64,000 nucleotides of DNA from Rhabdophis nuchalis (taxonomy: Eukaryota > Chordata > Lepidosauria > Squamata > Natricidae). Below are positions 44,912 through 57,845 of the stretch, in pieces. The translations under genes were made by a program, and so were the position numbers. Numbering within the stretch: the stretch's first letter is position 1; each line of letters starts with the position of its first letter. The stretch is taken from positions 15,442,074 through 15,506,073 of the forward strand of contig CM077658.1 of assembly GCA_039707465.1 (NCBI GenBank), given 5' to 3'. The notes below the pieces were generated by a model. The model ran no database searches. It had not been told where the DNA came from and saw only the letters and a program-made list of their open reading frames with translations.

Positions 44912-45983
44912 CTCATGTTCTTCAAGGGGCAAATCAAAATGGGGCTCTTTACAGAATTATATATTTGTATTAAATCAAATCTTTACTAAAGGTCCTAGAC
45001 CTACGTATTAGATATTTGGAATCTTTCCTATAAACTAATCAAACTCACAGCTCATGAACTAGGGAAAACAGCTAACTTGTCAATCAGAGGTGGTTGTTGC
45101 CAGCAAGTTGTGGATTCAGAAAAGATTTGCCAGTGTACATATCTGGAGAGAAAATGTATTGAGAAGGCAGACACATGCATTTATAGGCAGTTTATCTTAT
45201 GTATTAAATAAAAGAAAATGAATAAGTTCATTTTCTTATGGTGATGAATGGTGGTCGTAAGTCAAGGACTAAGTGTATTAAAAAATTCAAAAGCATTTTC
45301 TGCCTGATCTGTCCTTCTCTAGATTAATGGCCCCTGAGTCTTCTAGAATACCCAGGATTATATGTTTAAGGTCTTATCTTGGGTTGATAGTATGGATTAT
45401 ACATGAATGTTTTGAATCAAAGAGGATGAATTGAGACATCCTGACATTTCAAACTTACTTCGTCATTGACCGTCAGGATGGTTTGGCCTGAGGGGTTGCC
45501 CGAAGCAAAATAAAGCTACATTAATATTAGGTAGATTAAATCTCCGAGTAAACATACAGCTGGAAGCCTTTTTCTAACAGTAAGCATGAATATTTTAACA
45601 GAGTTATCTCTTTGGCTGAATCTGATTTGAAAAAGGGGGAAAGGAACCAGCTGTAGTGCTGAGTGGGCAGTTATATAAATCAATAAAAATAAAGAAATAC
45701 TGTAAATAAACTGTTATTACATTTTAATTGGACAATACATCTAGGTTTGTATCTAGGGTTTTGTACCTAAAGTTTGAGGGTGTCATTTTGCTGGTGGGGC
45801 GGGTGGGAGGACGACACTATTGTGGTTTGTAGCAGTTGTCTATGCAAGCTTCATTCTTTGCATTCGTACTTTTGAACAGAAATAACTGGGCAGTGGGTTT
45901 TTCTCATTGGTTGCTGTAGAGACCATCTCTTAGTGATAGGGGGAGAAGTAATTAGCACATATTTTCTTTACATTCAAAGATGA
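44912..45983. other. mostly unique, with a DNA-transposon end at 45248-45278
   Basis: GGTGGTCGTAAGTCAAGGAC followed by TAAGTGTA is the inverse of the end seen near 23083. The rest is unrecognised. Confidence 0.4.
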
Positions 45984-46669
45984 TTTTTTATTTATTTTAT
46001 TTAATTTTTTTTTTTTATTAAATTTATACCTCGCCCTTCTCCTTGTTAGGACCCAGGGCGGCGCACAGGCATTATTAAAACCACAAAAATACAATAAATA
46101 TCAATTTAAAATATATTAAATTAGATTAACCCATGCTAAAACCCATGTTAAAAACCTTCCCAAATTATAATTTATTTATTTTTTTTTAAAAAAAGTCAGG
46201 AACAGGGGGCTATCCTAGGCCGGCTTGTTGAAATAAATACGTCTTAAGACGTTGGCGGAAGAGACGGAGGTCCGAGATAGTGCGAAGGTCGGGGGGTAAG
46301 TCGTTCCAGAGGGCCGGGCCCGCCACAGAGAAGGCCCTTCCCCTGGGTGTCGCCAACCGGCATTGCCCCGTCGACGGCACCCGGAGAAGGCCCTCTCTGT
46401 GGGAGCGGATCGGACGAAGGGATGTATGGGGCAGGAGGCGGTCTCGTATATAGCTAGGCCCCGAGCCATGGAGCGATTTAAAGATGGTTGTCAACACCTT
46501 GAAGCGCACTCGAAAGGCCACAGGCAGCCAGTGCAGCTCGCGCAGGAGAGGTGTTACGTGGGTTTGCCTTGAGGCACCCATAATCACCCGCGCGGCCGCA
46601 TTCTGTACTAACTGTAGCCTTCGAGTGCACCTCAAGGGGAGCCCCATGTAGAGAGCGTTGCAGTAATCG
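45984..46669 (-). mobile_element. L2 LINE 3' end with long ORF2 tail
   Basis: Frame 46647-46210 (145 aa): LQLVQNAAARVIMGA, LHWLPVAFRVRFK and GPALWNDLPPDLR, colinear with 13288-13725. 3' UTR and ATTTATTT tail at the left. Ends at a 20-bp palindrome joined to LTR-A. Confidence 0.93.
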
Positions 46670-46712
46670 CTTGGGAGGCCTAGGTCAGATTTTCTGACCT
46701 AGGCCTCCCAAG
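46670..46712. repeat. perfect 20-bp inverted repeat at a TE junction
   Basis: CTTGGGAGGCCTAGGTCAGA (46670-46689), TTT, then its exact reverse complement (46693-46712). The right arm is the LTR-A end; the left arm is an inverted copy of it. Confidence 0.95.
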
Positions 46713-47042
46713 ATCATGAAGCAGACTACTAGTCCCGTTAAAACCTCTTTTATTTAGGTTAGAGGGAATTCCTCTCCCGCAAAGTCCTACTTAGCAGTCT
46801 TTCATGAGCTTTCACAACTACAGACCTTTATCAGGCTTGGAGAGCTGCCAGGCTGATATCCTCCAAATGCCATCTTCACCTGAATGAATTGAACGAATTG
46901 TCTCCTGCAAACTCCACTCCCCTTTTGCTCCTCTTTATTCCCTATGGGAGGGGACATTCACTGTCTTTCTGTGGCTTTACTCCAGCTTCTTCTGGCAGGT
47001 CTGCGCATGTGCACATCGGGAACAGGCCCCAGCTGTTCTTCT
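46691..47042 (-). repeat. LTR-A, 3' half
   Basis: TTCTGACCTAGGCCTCCC, then CCTCTTTTATTTAGG (inverted polyadenylation signal), CTTTCATGAGCTTTCACAAC and GAACAGGCCCCAGCTGTTCTTCTGG. The segment overlaps 25690-26048 near its right side. The acidic-frame half is missing. Confidence 0.68.
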
Positions 47043-47933
47043 GGAGATTTTGCTTAAACAAATCGTGGCTTGGGGAGGATATATAAACTTTTGAATCATC
47101 TGATCCAGAGAGTGAACAGCCAAACTTCCCCAATACTCTATTTCTTTGGACATCATGGTTTGAAAAAACCCATTTGACATGGACTTGAAACTGATGATCT
47201 CCAAGCCTGATTTTTGCACGGAAAACATAACTGCTTCCTGCTGTCAAAACCAGGCAGGGAGAGGTATCAGCACATGAAATTAATCTAGAATCAAGCAAGT
47301 CGAGAGTTTTCAAATCACATTTGTGCTTGCTCTCTATAAAATCATTTTTTACGCTCATTAACGACTCTAAAAAGGTGAATTCACGATCACCGCAACAGCA
47401 CCTTAACTATGCAGAAGATTTAAACCTTGATAACCATCCCTTCCTGAAACAGACTAACTGGAAAAGCAGGCATAGAATCGGTTGTCTTCCTCCTCCCTCT
47501 GCAAAATACACACAGACTTTTTTATTGCTGGATCTCCTAAATGTATTCTCTGATCCATAAATGTCAAAGTTTAGAAAGCTCCGATCAGCACCCCGATTAA
47601 CCAGGTCACATTTTAACATATTTCCAGGCTGGTAATTATGCAAAACTGAATCTCATTTGTAAAAGTTGCCTTGTTTGTTTGTTGGATGGCAATTTCATTT
47701 TTTTCTGATTTCAGTCATAGAGAATGCATTTAAAAATTTTTTTTTTAAATTCCTGTGCTGTTGCTTCCTCTTATTTTCCAGGTCACTATTTTAATTTGCT
47801 ATTTCTTCTTTTGAAACAAGTCATTCTCATTAGATTAATACGTTGCCTTCTTAAGTAATTAGCCTCGTTGTTATTCCTTGTAAGCAAGACATAACTGATA
47901 TAAATGAAATACAGTATGTTTTAGACAATGTTA
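47043..47933. other. unique sequence
   Basis: No feature recognised. Confidence 0.4.
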
Positions 47934-47963
47934 TATGTGTGTGTGTGTGTGTACAGCTTGGAT

Positions 47964-47998
<35 letters not shown>
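47934..47998. repeat. (TG)n ... (CA)n inverted dinucleotide repeat
   Basis: (TG)9-10, then TACAGCTTGGATCTCTA, then (CA)14; the arms can pair. Confidence 0.95.
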
Positions 47999-47999
<1 letters not shown>

Positions 48000-48511
48000 T
48001 ATATTCAGAAATGTCTGGGTGGATGCATGCACAATTATACTCCAACTATCAGAAAAGTGTAAAAAAACCCACATATATTGGCTGCTTCACACAGAGAGAA
48101 AGCCATTGGCATTTGAATTTGCTGACTAAGCACCAATTGAAAATTAGTCTGAAAAGTATTTGATGGGAGGGGCGTTAATTGTACAGTTCAATAATTTCCG
48201 CGACATTTTTACTCAAGCATTCTTACATAAGTCGTTAAGCTTTTAGCTTAATTTTTTTAATGCATATTTTATAGTCACAGGGAATGGATAAAGATATAAA
48301 ATACAACCACACGGATACAAGTAGGTCTTTTACTAAGTTTCTAACCAACTTGCTTTCGGGCCACTTTCGAAGAAAAATAATGAAAAAGGGAACATATGTC
48401 AGCTTAAATTATTTTGCATTGGTACGAAAGCATGATGAAATTGGGTGCAATTGAGTCGGCAGAGGAAATGAAATGACTTTTTGTACTCAGGGAAGCATTC
48501 CTGAATTAGGG
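47999..48511. other. unique sequence
   Basis: No feature recognised. Confidence 0.4.
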
Positions 48512-49215
48512 ATAAATGTTGTTGTTACTTGCAAAGTCATGTCCGACCCATTGCGACCCCATGGACAATGTTTCTCCAGGCTTCCTGTCCTCTACCATCC
48601 TCTGGAGTCCATTTAAGCTCAAACCTACTGCTTCGGTGACTCCATCCAGCCACCTCGTTCTCTGTAGTCCCCTTCTTCTTCTTTTGCCCTCAATCGTTCC
48701 CAGCATGAGGCTCTTCTCCAGGGAGTCCTTCCTTCTCATTAGGTGGCCAAAGTCTTTGAGTTTCCTCTTCAGGATCTGGCCTGAAGGGTTGATCTCCTCT
48801 AGGACTGACCAGTTGGATGGCCTTGCAGTCCAAGGGACTCAATGCAGGAGTCTCCTCCAGCACCAGAGTTCAAAGCTCTCCATTCTTTGGCACTCAGCCT
48901 TCCTTATGGTCCAACTTTCACAGCCATCCATTGCAACTGGGAAAACCGTAGCCTTGACTAGATGCACTTTTCTTGGCTGGGTGATGTCTCTGCTTTTTAG
49001 AATGCTGTCTAGATTTGCCATAGTTTTCCGCCCCAGGAGCAAGCGTCTTTTCATTTCTTGGCTGCAGTCTCCATCTGCAGTGATCTTGGAGCCCAGGAAA
49101 ATAAAATCTGTCACTACCTCTATTTGTTCCCCATCTATTTGCCAGGAATTGAGAAGGCCAGATGCCATGATCTTACTTTTCTTGATGTTGAGTTTATAAA
49201 CAACATACAGGTCCT
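48512..49215 (-). mobile_element. BovB LINE, ORF2 C-terminal region
   Basis: Frame 49279-48839: INIKKSKIMASGLLNSWQID, FIFLGSKITADGDCSQEMKR and DGCESWTIRKAECQRMESFE, then frame 48739-48506: MRRKDSLEKSLMLGTIEGKR, RTRWLDGVTEAV and VGHDFASNNN. The frame changes between 48740 and 48838, so it is dead. The terminal TTGTTGTTAC at the left is the BovB 3' end. Confidence 0.95.
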
Positions 49216-49835
49216 GAATTAGAAAGGAAATAAGAAAGGATGTATACATACACCCCTGAGTAAAAAGCATTCTGATCAAATGAAGGATTCAAGTCCTGTG
49301 GATCACAGGTTACAAACCTGTCTCATTTTTAGAGAGTTTTTTTTTTTTAGGTTTGGCCATTTAATACAGATCTTTGCTACTATTTTGAACTATTTCAATT
49401 TGCCTTGCTTAAAGATCTAGACTGAGAGAAAGATCTCGAAACTGCTTTGCTTAGTAAGACATTTTATAAAATTGTGCTGATTGTTTTGCAGATAATTTTA
49501 TTTATTTATTCGCAGTACGGGTAGAGTAGCCGTTCCCTGAACAGTTCAAGGAAGGACATCCAAGTACAATTAAAACAGAAGTACAATTAAAAGAAACCTT
49601 AAAATATTATTAAAACAATAAAACATTACGGCTTCAAACACTTAAAATGTAAAAACGGTTAAAACCATTAAAAGGCCTGGGAAAAGAAGGTAGATTTGCA
49701 AACCTCTTCTAAATTATCCCAAGAAGAAATTCGCTTCAATGCCAGTGATGCATTGTTTTACCATGCCAGCCATTACCACAATTAAAATAAAATTAACAAT
49801 GATACACCAATGCAATCAATGGCGTCACCTGCAGA
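49216..49835. other. mostly unrecognised; possible LINE 3' UTR at 49496-49750
   Basis: TTTTATTTATTTATTCGCAG followed by A-rich antisense-tail text resembles a minus-strand LINE end, but no coding text confirms it. Confidence 0.35.
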
Positions 49836-50202
49836 GAATAGAATAGAGTAACAGAGTTGGAAGGGACCTTGGAAGTCGTCTAGCCCAACCCCCTGTTAGG
49901 CAGGAAACCTACACCATTTCAGACAAATGGCTATCCAACATCTTCTTTAAAACTTTCAGTGTTGGAGCATTCACAACTTCTAGAAGCAAGTTGTTCCACT
50001 GGTTTATTGTTCTAACTGTCAGGAAATTTCTCCTTAGTTCTAAGTTGCTTCTCTCCTTGATTAGTTTCCACCCATTGCTTCTTGTCCTGCCCTCAGGTGC
50101 TTTGGAGAATAGTCTGACTGCCTCTTCATTGTGGCAGCCCCTGAGATATCGGAACACTGCTATCTTGTCCTTCTTTTCATTAAATTAGACATACCCAGTT
50201 CC
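49836..50202 (-). mobile_element. CR1 LINE 3' end
   Basis: GAATAGAATAGAGTAACAGAG tail, then a frame (50157-49909): FRYLRGCHNEEAVRLFSKAP and LIKERSNLELRRNFLTVRTI. 5'-truncated at 50202. Confidence 0.92.
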
Positions 50203-50424
50203 TGAGAATGTCTCATAGATGAACTAAGTGTTCAAGAGGCATTTAACTTGCCCTTAATTGTGCAAGGCTTTATACTGGAACCAAAGCTCCAGCTTTGGTA
50301 TATGTGCACTGTCCATTTAAATTGTGCCTACCATCAGAAAAAAAAATACACAGAAGACTTATCTTAAAGTTATAGACATAACCATTAAGGAAATGCTGGC
50401 ACAGACTGCCCTATCTGGTGTGGC

Positions 50425-50795
50425 ATTATCCATAAGAACGATTGCAGGAACTGGGTACGGCTAGTCTAGAGGAAAGAAGAACTAGGGGTGACAAGATAGC
50501 AGTGTCTCAATATTTGAGGGGCTGCCACAAAGACAAGGGGGTCAGCTTATTTCCCTTGCCCCAGAAGGCAAGACAAGAAACAAAGGATGGGAACTAATCA
50601 AGGAGAAAAGCAACCTAGAATTAAAGAGAAACTTCTTAACAGTGGGGACAATTAACCAGTGGAACAGAAGTTGCCTTCAGAAGTTGTAGATGCCTTATCA
50701 CTGGACAGTCTCTTGTCTGAAATGGAATATCATCTCCTGATCATTGGACTAGAAGACCTCCAAGGCCCCTTCCAGCTCTATTCTGATTGATTAAT
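50425..50795 (+). mobile_element. CR1 LINE 3' end
   Basis: CAGGAACTGGGTACGGCTAG, AATATTTGAGGGGCTGCCAC and ATTGGACTAGAAGACCTCCA in order. Frameshifted; ends TCTATTCTGATTGATTAA. Confidence 0.88.
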
Positions 50796-52021
50796 CTTAT
50801 GAAGTAAGGCTGAAGAACAATATAAGTGAGAGCTGTGTAAGATCAGAGTCACTAGCGCAACTGAGGTGCTTACATATGTCTGCCCAACATGTCCGAGAAC
50901 ATTCTGTGCCCAAATTGGCCTGATCAGTCATCTTCGGACACACCATCTCTTGCCTTAACATGATTAAAACGTGATGTTGAGGTCTTCATTGACGATGATG
51001 GATGAACGTGAGACAGCAAAGAGACAAGATAGATGATTGAATGTGAAAGGAACCATTTCATGAGCCTTCATTCCTTAATTCTTCTTTGTGAGCAATCTTT
51101 CAGGGAGTGAGTAGGAGGCACTGAGACACATACATAGGCATCCTTTCAAAAAAGGCGTATCGTTGTCATTCACGCAGAATTCAGTCCTATTCCACTAGAG
51201 AAATTGTAATCCCTCCCCCTCGCAGGTCTCAGCAGAAAGAAAAAAAAGTATACAGGAATATAGCAAAAGATACTTACACCTTACACCCCCACCACTCAAT
51301 TTCCCCCCAATAAGTAGCATTGGATATGGATGTTGCACATAGACAACATTCAGAATGTACCCAAGGCTATGGATTGTACACTGTGTGTTACTTGGGAAAA
51401 CACTGCTATCATCTTAGATGGCTTGCACTACTTAACTATTGTCAAAAGAAAGCCATTTGTTCTGCTATATAAAACAGTTATTTTCCACTATAGAAAATTT
51501 CAGAGTTACTGAAAACATATATAAGATTTAGAAGGTTCAACAACCCAGTTTAATTCTGTAGCTATAATTGGTAATCCCCCCCCCCAAAGTACAGATATTC
51601 ATTGATCCATGTGATTTAAATGAAGTCATAAAATATGAATGTTGCCCAGTGAAAACCATTGAAGAAATAACAGACAAGCTTTCAGAAGCAAATAGCATTC
51701 TCAATTCTAGATGTTGGGCATGCTTTCTCAGAAATAAAGTTGGATGACTGAGAATGTAAGCTAATGACTTTTAATACACCATTTGGACCTAATAAATTTA
51801 AATGAATACCATTTGGCACGCTGATAATATTTCAAAAAGTCATTGCAGAGATAGGGAGATTACAAGGTGTGGAAACTATAATGGTTAATTATTAAATTGA
51901 AGCAGGGGTCTTGGTGAACACAATGGAAGATTTAGCTAAGTAGTGATAGGGGTGGGGTGGGGAGGAGAGGAACACTTAATGTTGAATGATTAGAAAGGGA
52001 TGATATTAAATCCAGAGTAAA
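50796..52021. other. unique sequence
   Basis: No feature recognised. Confidence 0.4.
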
Positions 52022-52140
52022 GTTAGTGTATATATGTATGATGTATGTAAATATGTATTTGTGTGTGTGTGTATGTATTTATGTATGTATGTATACCTTT
52101 ATTGTCATTGTACAAAATAAATACAATGAAATTGGTTCAC
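52022..52140 (-). mobile_element. retroposon 3' end plus (GTAT)n
   Basis: TATACCTTTATTGTCATTGTAC...ACAATGAAATTGG is the inverse of the ending at 21680-21715. A GTAT/TG repeat at its tail side shows seeding of a second microsatellite type. Confidence 0.6.
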
Positions 52141-52447
52141 TTTTCATTCTAGTATGCCCCATATTTTTATGGGAAAATGTATATTGTGCTCATGAGACCC
52201 TACACTGCTATGGCACCCCACCTCTGGAATATCATCACCCCAGAAAATAAAATTATCTTGACCCCTCTGGTCTTTCACAAGGTATTGAAACTCCAGACCT
52301 GCCATTAAGCCTGATACTCTGAGAGTCTGGGTGATGGATGGTCGCTTCATGGTCTTAGTTGTATTAATCGAGAAGTTACTTCTGTTCATTTTAAAACTTA
52401 GGACCAGCCACCAAGAGTCATGGGTAGGATAGGCAGCTGTATATCTT

Positions 52448-52448
<1 letters not shown>

Positions 52449-52514
<66 letters not shown>
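52449..52514. repeat. (GATA)16 microsatellite
   Basis: Uninterrupted GATA, about 66 bp. Confidence 0.98.
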
Positions 52515-52515
<1 letters not shown>

Positions 52516-52665
52516 CTGTGTGTGTATGTTCCAGCATAACTCTGGAATGCCTTGAGCAATTTCAACCAAACTTGGTACACAGATGACTTAATGTCTGGAG
52601 AAAAATACTGTGGGGGGAAAGACACCCCTAGCACCCCTTGAGGTGCATGTTCTATTAAGATACAG
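52515..52665 (+). repeat. unclassified dispersed repeat, copy 1
   Basis: TTGAGCAATTTCAACCAAACTTGG, GACACCCCTAGCACCCCTTG and AAGATACAGCCTGTT recur in reverse at 62445-62585. Confidence 0.65.
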
Positions 52666-54032
52666 CCTGTTGTGCCTTAAAATGGATTCTACTGTACAGC
52701 GCTGTGGAGTTGCCAGGGTAACGGCTTCACAGTTCTCCACAAGGGGGCTCCCTGTGGTAAGGGGGAAAATCCAACATTAGAAATTGCAGCGACGTTCATG
52801 GAAGGAGGGTTGGGATAAATAAATACCTGGGCATATCTTCCTGAAATGATGAAAGTCATGATGCTCTTGTACTCATAGTGTGAGGCTAAACCCAAGAACG
52901 ATGTAGAACAATCCGGCCAGAGTTTAGTTCTTTATTTGCAGACACCCAATAGATGGACTCATGCCATAAACCCTGACTGCTCTCACCCCAAATGGATGTA
53001 TGCTGAAAGATTCTAGGGAGTAGTTATCCTGAGCTTCTTTCTCTGACTCCTGTCCATCTCTGGGCTGTGTTACCTCTTGTTTCACACTCCAGATTATGGA
53101 TTCTGCTCTTCCTTTCTTGGAAACTGCCTCTTCATTGTAGTCCCATCACATCAGTTCCTCCTCTGCTCTGCTCTGCTCCGCATTCTCTATATTTTTAGTC
53201 TGTTTAAATACTCCAGAATGTTATCAAGGCCTGTACTCCGTCAGGCAATTTTCCTGACAGCTGAATGACTTGGAATGATGGATCTAAGACATCTGGGCTT
53301 CCATCACAATTTCCTGTCACAAGACATCTGGAAAGCAGAAGGTCCCCTGCAAGGAGACGCTGGCCTTCAGAGTTGACAAGGCGCCCATCCACACAAGCAG
53401 ACATCAATTCATTCATGAGGTAGTTACTGACGATAGTTAATATTACTTAGGAAATAAAGCTCCCACTGACACACATCTGTTTTAAGCATGCGGAATAGCA
53501 TTTCTGGAATGGAAACAACTAACTTGGTTTCTTTTTTAAAAAAAAATCTCTTCTATCTTTTCTCTGTACGTATATTGCGAGAGGGGGAGAGTTTCAACTG
53601 GCCTGCATTTCCTAAACAAATAGGTTTGCAGGTCCAGAGTTAATTTACAGATGCGAACGTTATTCTCCAAATTTTGTCCTGCAGTCCTTGCTCCAAAAAC
53701 GGCATGTGCTGGGAAAGATACATACAAAAATGTAAAAAACAAACACAAAACGAAAGGGAAGACTAATTACAAAAAGAAATGGACATATTTATTTATTTAT
53801 TTATAAAATCTAAACTTATTTGGGAAAGGAGTCAGGTAGACTTATAATTAAACATATGGGAAGCAGACATCCATCCAACAGACATATATCCAATAAGCAA
53901 AACAGATGCATGATTGACCCCAGGTTCTGTCTCTCAACCAATTTCCTTTTCCTCCCTATTCTTTTTATCCTTGCTAAGAAAGCACAACGCATTGGTAGGG
54001 TTAAAAAATCTCAGCAACTGGATCTCTGCCAG
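52666..54032. other. no recognised gene
   Basis: CTTTATTTG near 52930 could be an inverted polyadenylation region of an old LTR. Unproven. Confidence 0.35.
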
Positions 54033-54195
54033 GTTGTTGGGTGGGCGTGGCCATGGTGGGCATGGCCTACTCAGTCTCCTGTACCATGGCGCGGTGGGAT
54101 TTTTGCCCTCCCCAGGTTCCAGAGGTTTTGCTCAAGCCTCCAGGAGGGTGAAAACGGCTTTCCCCAGGCTCCGGGCTCCAGGGGGTATCAAGGTC
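54033..54195. mobile_element. hAT internal remnant
   Basis: GGGCGTGGCCATGGTGGGC and TTTTTGCCCTCCCCAGGTTC match inner text of the 15839 element. The ends are lost. Confidence 0.5.
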
Positions 54196-55221
54196 CTCTT
54201 CAAACACGATAGACGAACATCATCGCTCCTTGATGTAAAAGATATAAGCCTTGCCTTATGCACAGCATCACATCTGATCCACTAAGCCTTGCAACAAACG
54301 ACAACTGATAGCCCATATTTTCAAAGGGCACGTGGAGATCATAAGGAAGTCTTCTAAATGCAAGTGTAATTGGGGATGGGGAATAGTCCCCTCAATTAGC
54401 CAGGGATGGAAATGTTCTCCTTTATCTAGCTCCCTTTATTTGAAAATAAAATATTTATATTACAATAAAATATTTTTAGAGCAAAAAGCAAAATGCTTAA
54501 TTTCATTCATCTGTTTAGCAATACCAATATAATGAGCCATAATATTGATTTTTGTACATAGGATTTAAAATCTCAACTACTTTCCACTGAATTAAATGCT
54601 TCAGACTGGTACTCAACCTCTTTACAGTCACATCTTTAATTTAGTTGTTATAATTAGGCATTAACGGGTGTCAGTGGTATAGCTGGTTACAGGCTATTCT
54701 GCTCTGCTTGTCTTGATTATCCCAGTTTAGATGTAAAGTAAATTAGAATGAAAGACTATACAGTCCAATTACAGATAAAAGCAGCACACTGCACGGGTGT
54801 AATTAGATGCCAGCATTATTTTTCTTAGATTTTGAATCTCTGCAGGCATTTCTTGCAGTTACTGGGCTGAAGTCAATGTTTAAAGATTTTTTTAAAAAAA
54901 TAAAATAAAAAGTCTTGGTCATTTTCATTGTCTTCTCTTCAACTTTGAAGAGGGTCGGCTCGCTCTGCAGTAGTTACAAACGTTCTTTGTTCTTTGCTAT
55001 GTCGGGATGCAGTTTGTCCTGGGTTTTCCTGACGATGAACACTATCTCATTGTTCAAGGCAGCTGGAAAAACAATCTCCAAATATGAAAACTTGCAGTAG
55101 AAGCTTCTGTATTCTCTATGTATACAAAGTCACAGTAACTCAGGCTCAAGATATTCTGCACCTCATCTGCTTTAGTTTCACATGAATTCAGACAAATCAC
55201 AGGTCTATTCTGTCCAAAATC
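54196..55221. other. unique AT-rich sequence
   Basis: The stretch 54590-54870 has several TAATTA/ATTAG cores and no repeat text. Confidence 0.4.
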
Positions 55222-55690
55222 TATGTTGTTGTTAGTCATGAAGTCATGTCCGACCCATCAGGACTCCATGGACAATGCTCCTCCAGGCCTTCCTGTCCTC
55301 TACCATCCTCTGGAGTTCATTTACGCTCATGCCTACTGCTTTGGTGACTCCATCCAGCCACCTCATTCTCTGCCGTCCCTTTCTTCTTTTGCCCTCCATC
55401 GTTCCCAGCATTAGGCTCTTCTCCAGTGAGTCCTTCCTTCTCATTAGGTGGCCAAAGTCTTTGAGTTTCATCTTCAGGATCTGGCCTTCTAAAGAGCAGT
55501 CAAGATTGATCTCCTCTAGGACTGACCGCTTTTGATGGCCTTGCAGTCCAAGGGAATCTCGGGACTTTTCCAGCACCATAGTTCAAAGTTTTAATTCTTT
55601 GGCACTCAGCCTTTCTTATGGTCCAACATACTTAGCAACTGGAAAAACCATAGCCTTGACTATACACACTTTTGTTGGCAGTGCGATGCT
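55222..55690 (-). mobile_element. BovB LINE 3' end
   Basis: Frame 55579-55244: LDCSLEGQILKMKLKDFGHL, MRRKDSLEKSLMLGTMEGKR and RMRWLDGVTKAVGMSVNELQ. Left terminus TTGTTGTTAG. It lacks the TIRKAECQ part intact at 48839. Confidence 0.93.
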
Positions 55691-55753
55691 ATACAACTTG
55701 CATTACACAACTTGCTCTAATGTTCAAATTTGCGCACTCAATTTCAGTCAGAA

Positions 55754-56466
55754 TAGAGCTCGACGGGACCTTGGAGGTCTTCTAGTCCAACCCCCTGCTC
55801 AAGCATTTTGTACCCTTTCAGACAAGTGGCTGTCTAGAATCTTAAATGCCTCCAGTGATGGATTAGCCACAACTTCTGAATGCTAGCTGTTCCATTGGTT
55901 TATTGTTCTCACCGTCAGGAAATTTCTCCTTAATTCCAGGTTTCTTCTCTCCTTGATAAGTTTCTATCCATTGTTTCTTGCTTTGCCTTCTGGTGTTTTG
56001 GGAAATAAGTTGAACCCCACTTCTTTGGGGCAGACGCTGAAATACTGGAATACTGCTATCATGTCACCCCAAATTGTTCTTTTTCCTTAGACAGGTAAGG
56101 TAAACGTTTCCCTCACACATATGTGCTAGTCATTCCCGACTCTATGGGGCAATCCTCATTCCTTTTCAAAGGAATGAGCCAGCACTGTCTCCAGGGTCAT
56201 ATGGCCAGCATGACTAAATGGCAAAGGCACATGGAACACTGTTACCTTCCCACCAAAGGGAATTTTACATGCTTTCGAACTTCTAGGTTGGCAGAAGGTG
56301 GGACAAGTAACAGGAGCTCATTCCATTACACGTCTCTAGGGATTCGAACCACCAAACTGCCAACCTTTCTGATCAACAACCTCAGTGTCTTAGCCACTGA
56401 GCCACCGCGTCCCTTCTCTAGACTACCCGTAGCCAATTCCTGCAGCCGCTCTTCATATGTTTGTCT
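55754..56466 (-). mobile_element. CR1 LINE interrupted by a SINE
   Basis: CR1 antisense at 55754-56093 (GGGACCTTGGAGGTCTTCTA, CAGGAAATTTCTCCTTAATT) and again at 56415-56466 (CAATTCCTGCAGCCGCTCTT). Read around the SINE the two parts are colinear. Confidence 0.88.
56094..56414 (-). mobile_element. Sauria SINE nested in CR1
   Basis: AGGTAAGGTAAACGTTTCCC tail, GGATTCGAACCACCAAACTG inverted B-box, and head end TGAGCCACCGCGTCCC. Flanks TTTCCTTAGAC and TTCTCTAGAC are compatible with a decayed duplication. Confidence 0.92.
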
Positions 56467-57845
56467 CCTTTCCTTAATGTGCACTTACATGCAGGAATGA
56501 TTTTTGCTTTAATCATTTTTAGACTAAGCATGCCTTTGCTTGAAAGGGAATTGCATTGTATCTGTTGGGTGTGTTTGCTACTTATCTGATCCCAGAATAT
56601 TACCTTTTGCAATTATGTGATAATTTTATTTAAAGTAACAATTATACTCCCTTTTTCATTCTCTAAGAGAAGCTGAAGTAATTAAGAGTGATGTGTTTTA
56701 TGGAGTCACCTGAGCACAATAACTCTTATTTGTGCCTTTAAAGGCTTGGAGATAAATCAGGAACTTACATTGGAAAATAGACATGAAAGAGGTAAACAAT
56801 ATCAGGATGACACATGATAAAGAACATTAAAAAAAAAATCAAAACACTATCTCTTTTATTAATCTGTATTTATTCCCCCATGTTGCACTGGGAAAAACAA
56901 TACAAAATGTGATTTTAATCTGATCGCAACTCACACGCCTATCCTTATACACGCTTAAGGATCCAAGCTAGTTTCCCAATCAAGGTTTCTAGAGTCATTA
57001 ATGAACCAGCATGCCTCTGTTGCATGTTGCAGCCCTAATTAACCTTGCTCATTAATGATTGCAACACATGTAAAATAGAAAACAAAAATCGGGCAGTATT
57101 TCTCCCCGTGTTAAAGTATTTTTTCAAGATCTAATTCTATTACCTGGTGAGCATCCAGAAGTTGTCGTCAAAGAGCAGAGCCCCTTCTGACCCAGCGGAG
57201 TTGTTTTTAACAATGGTTTGCTTGTTTGTTTTCGGTGAGTTTTTATTTTAAATCTATCGCACGCCTGCTACAAATCAGAAAAAAATTCACTGGTTTGACT
57301 TGCAACAGCATATAAAAACATGATCTCATAATAAATAGAAGGCTTAGGAGATCTATTATCCTAAAGTAGAACAAAAGATCTGATGGGCAACATAAAAATA
57401 CCTAGGGTAGGAAGCCAATACAGCAATTAAAAATCCATTGAGCTTCTTCAGATAAAAATTTTAGCTGTCTTCCCCCTGCCCCTCTTTTTTTTCCTGGAAT
57501 GGGCCAGAAATGTTATGCCAACATTTCTCAGGGGATGCGGGTGGTCCTAAGCTTGAATCCCCAGGAAGAATGTCCAGAGTGTTCTACAATCTAATGGTAC
57601 AAATTGAAATGCTTTTGCACATTTTTCAAAAGTGTAAAATTAATTCATTAACGAGCTTGCAAATGGAACACGAAGAAGTTCCTCTTTTCTTCCCTATTTA
57701 GTTCCCTTATGATTCAGTCTGTTTTGGAAATCCAGAAAACCAGACTGTTGCATTGTCGGGGCATGCACACACCTCACGGGAAAAGAGAGATGGAAGACAA
57801 ACAGGGGGAAACGAAAAAGGAGATACACAGTTAGAGTACTGCACT
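56467..57845. other. unique AT-rich sequence
   Basis: The stretch 56970-57080 has homeodomain-like CATTAATGA and CTAATTAACC cores. No gene recognised. Confidence 0.4.

Noticed and set aside
47934..47998. Functional hairpin from (TG)n and (CA)n
   Set aside because: Chance pairing of two common dinucleotide repeats is sufficient.
48512..49215. BovB as a new case of horizontal transfer
   Set aside because: BovB transfer involving squamates is already established; nothing here adds to it.
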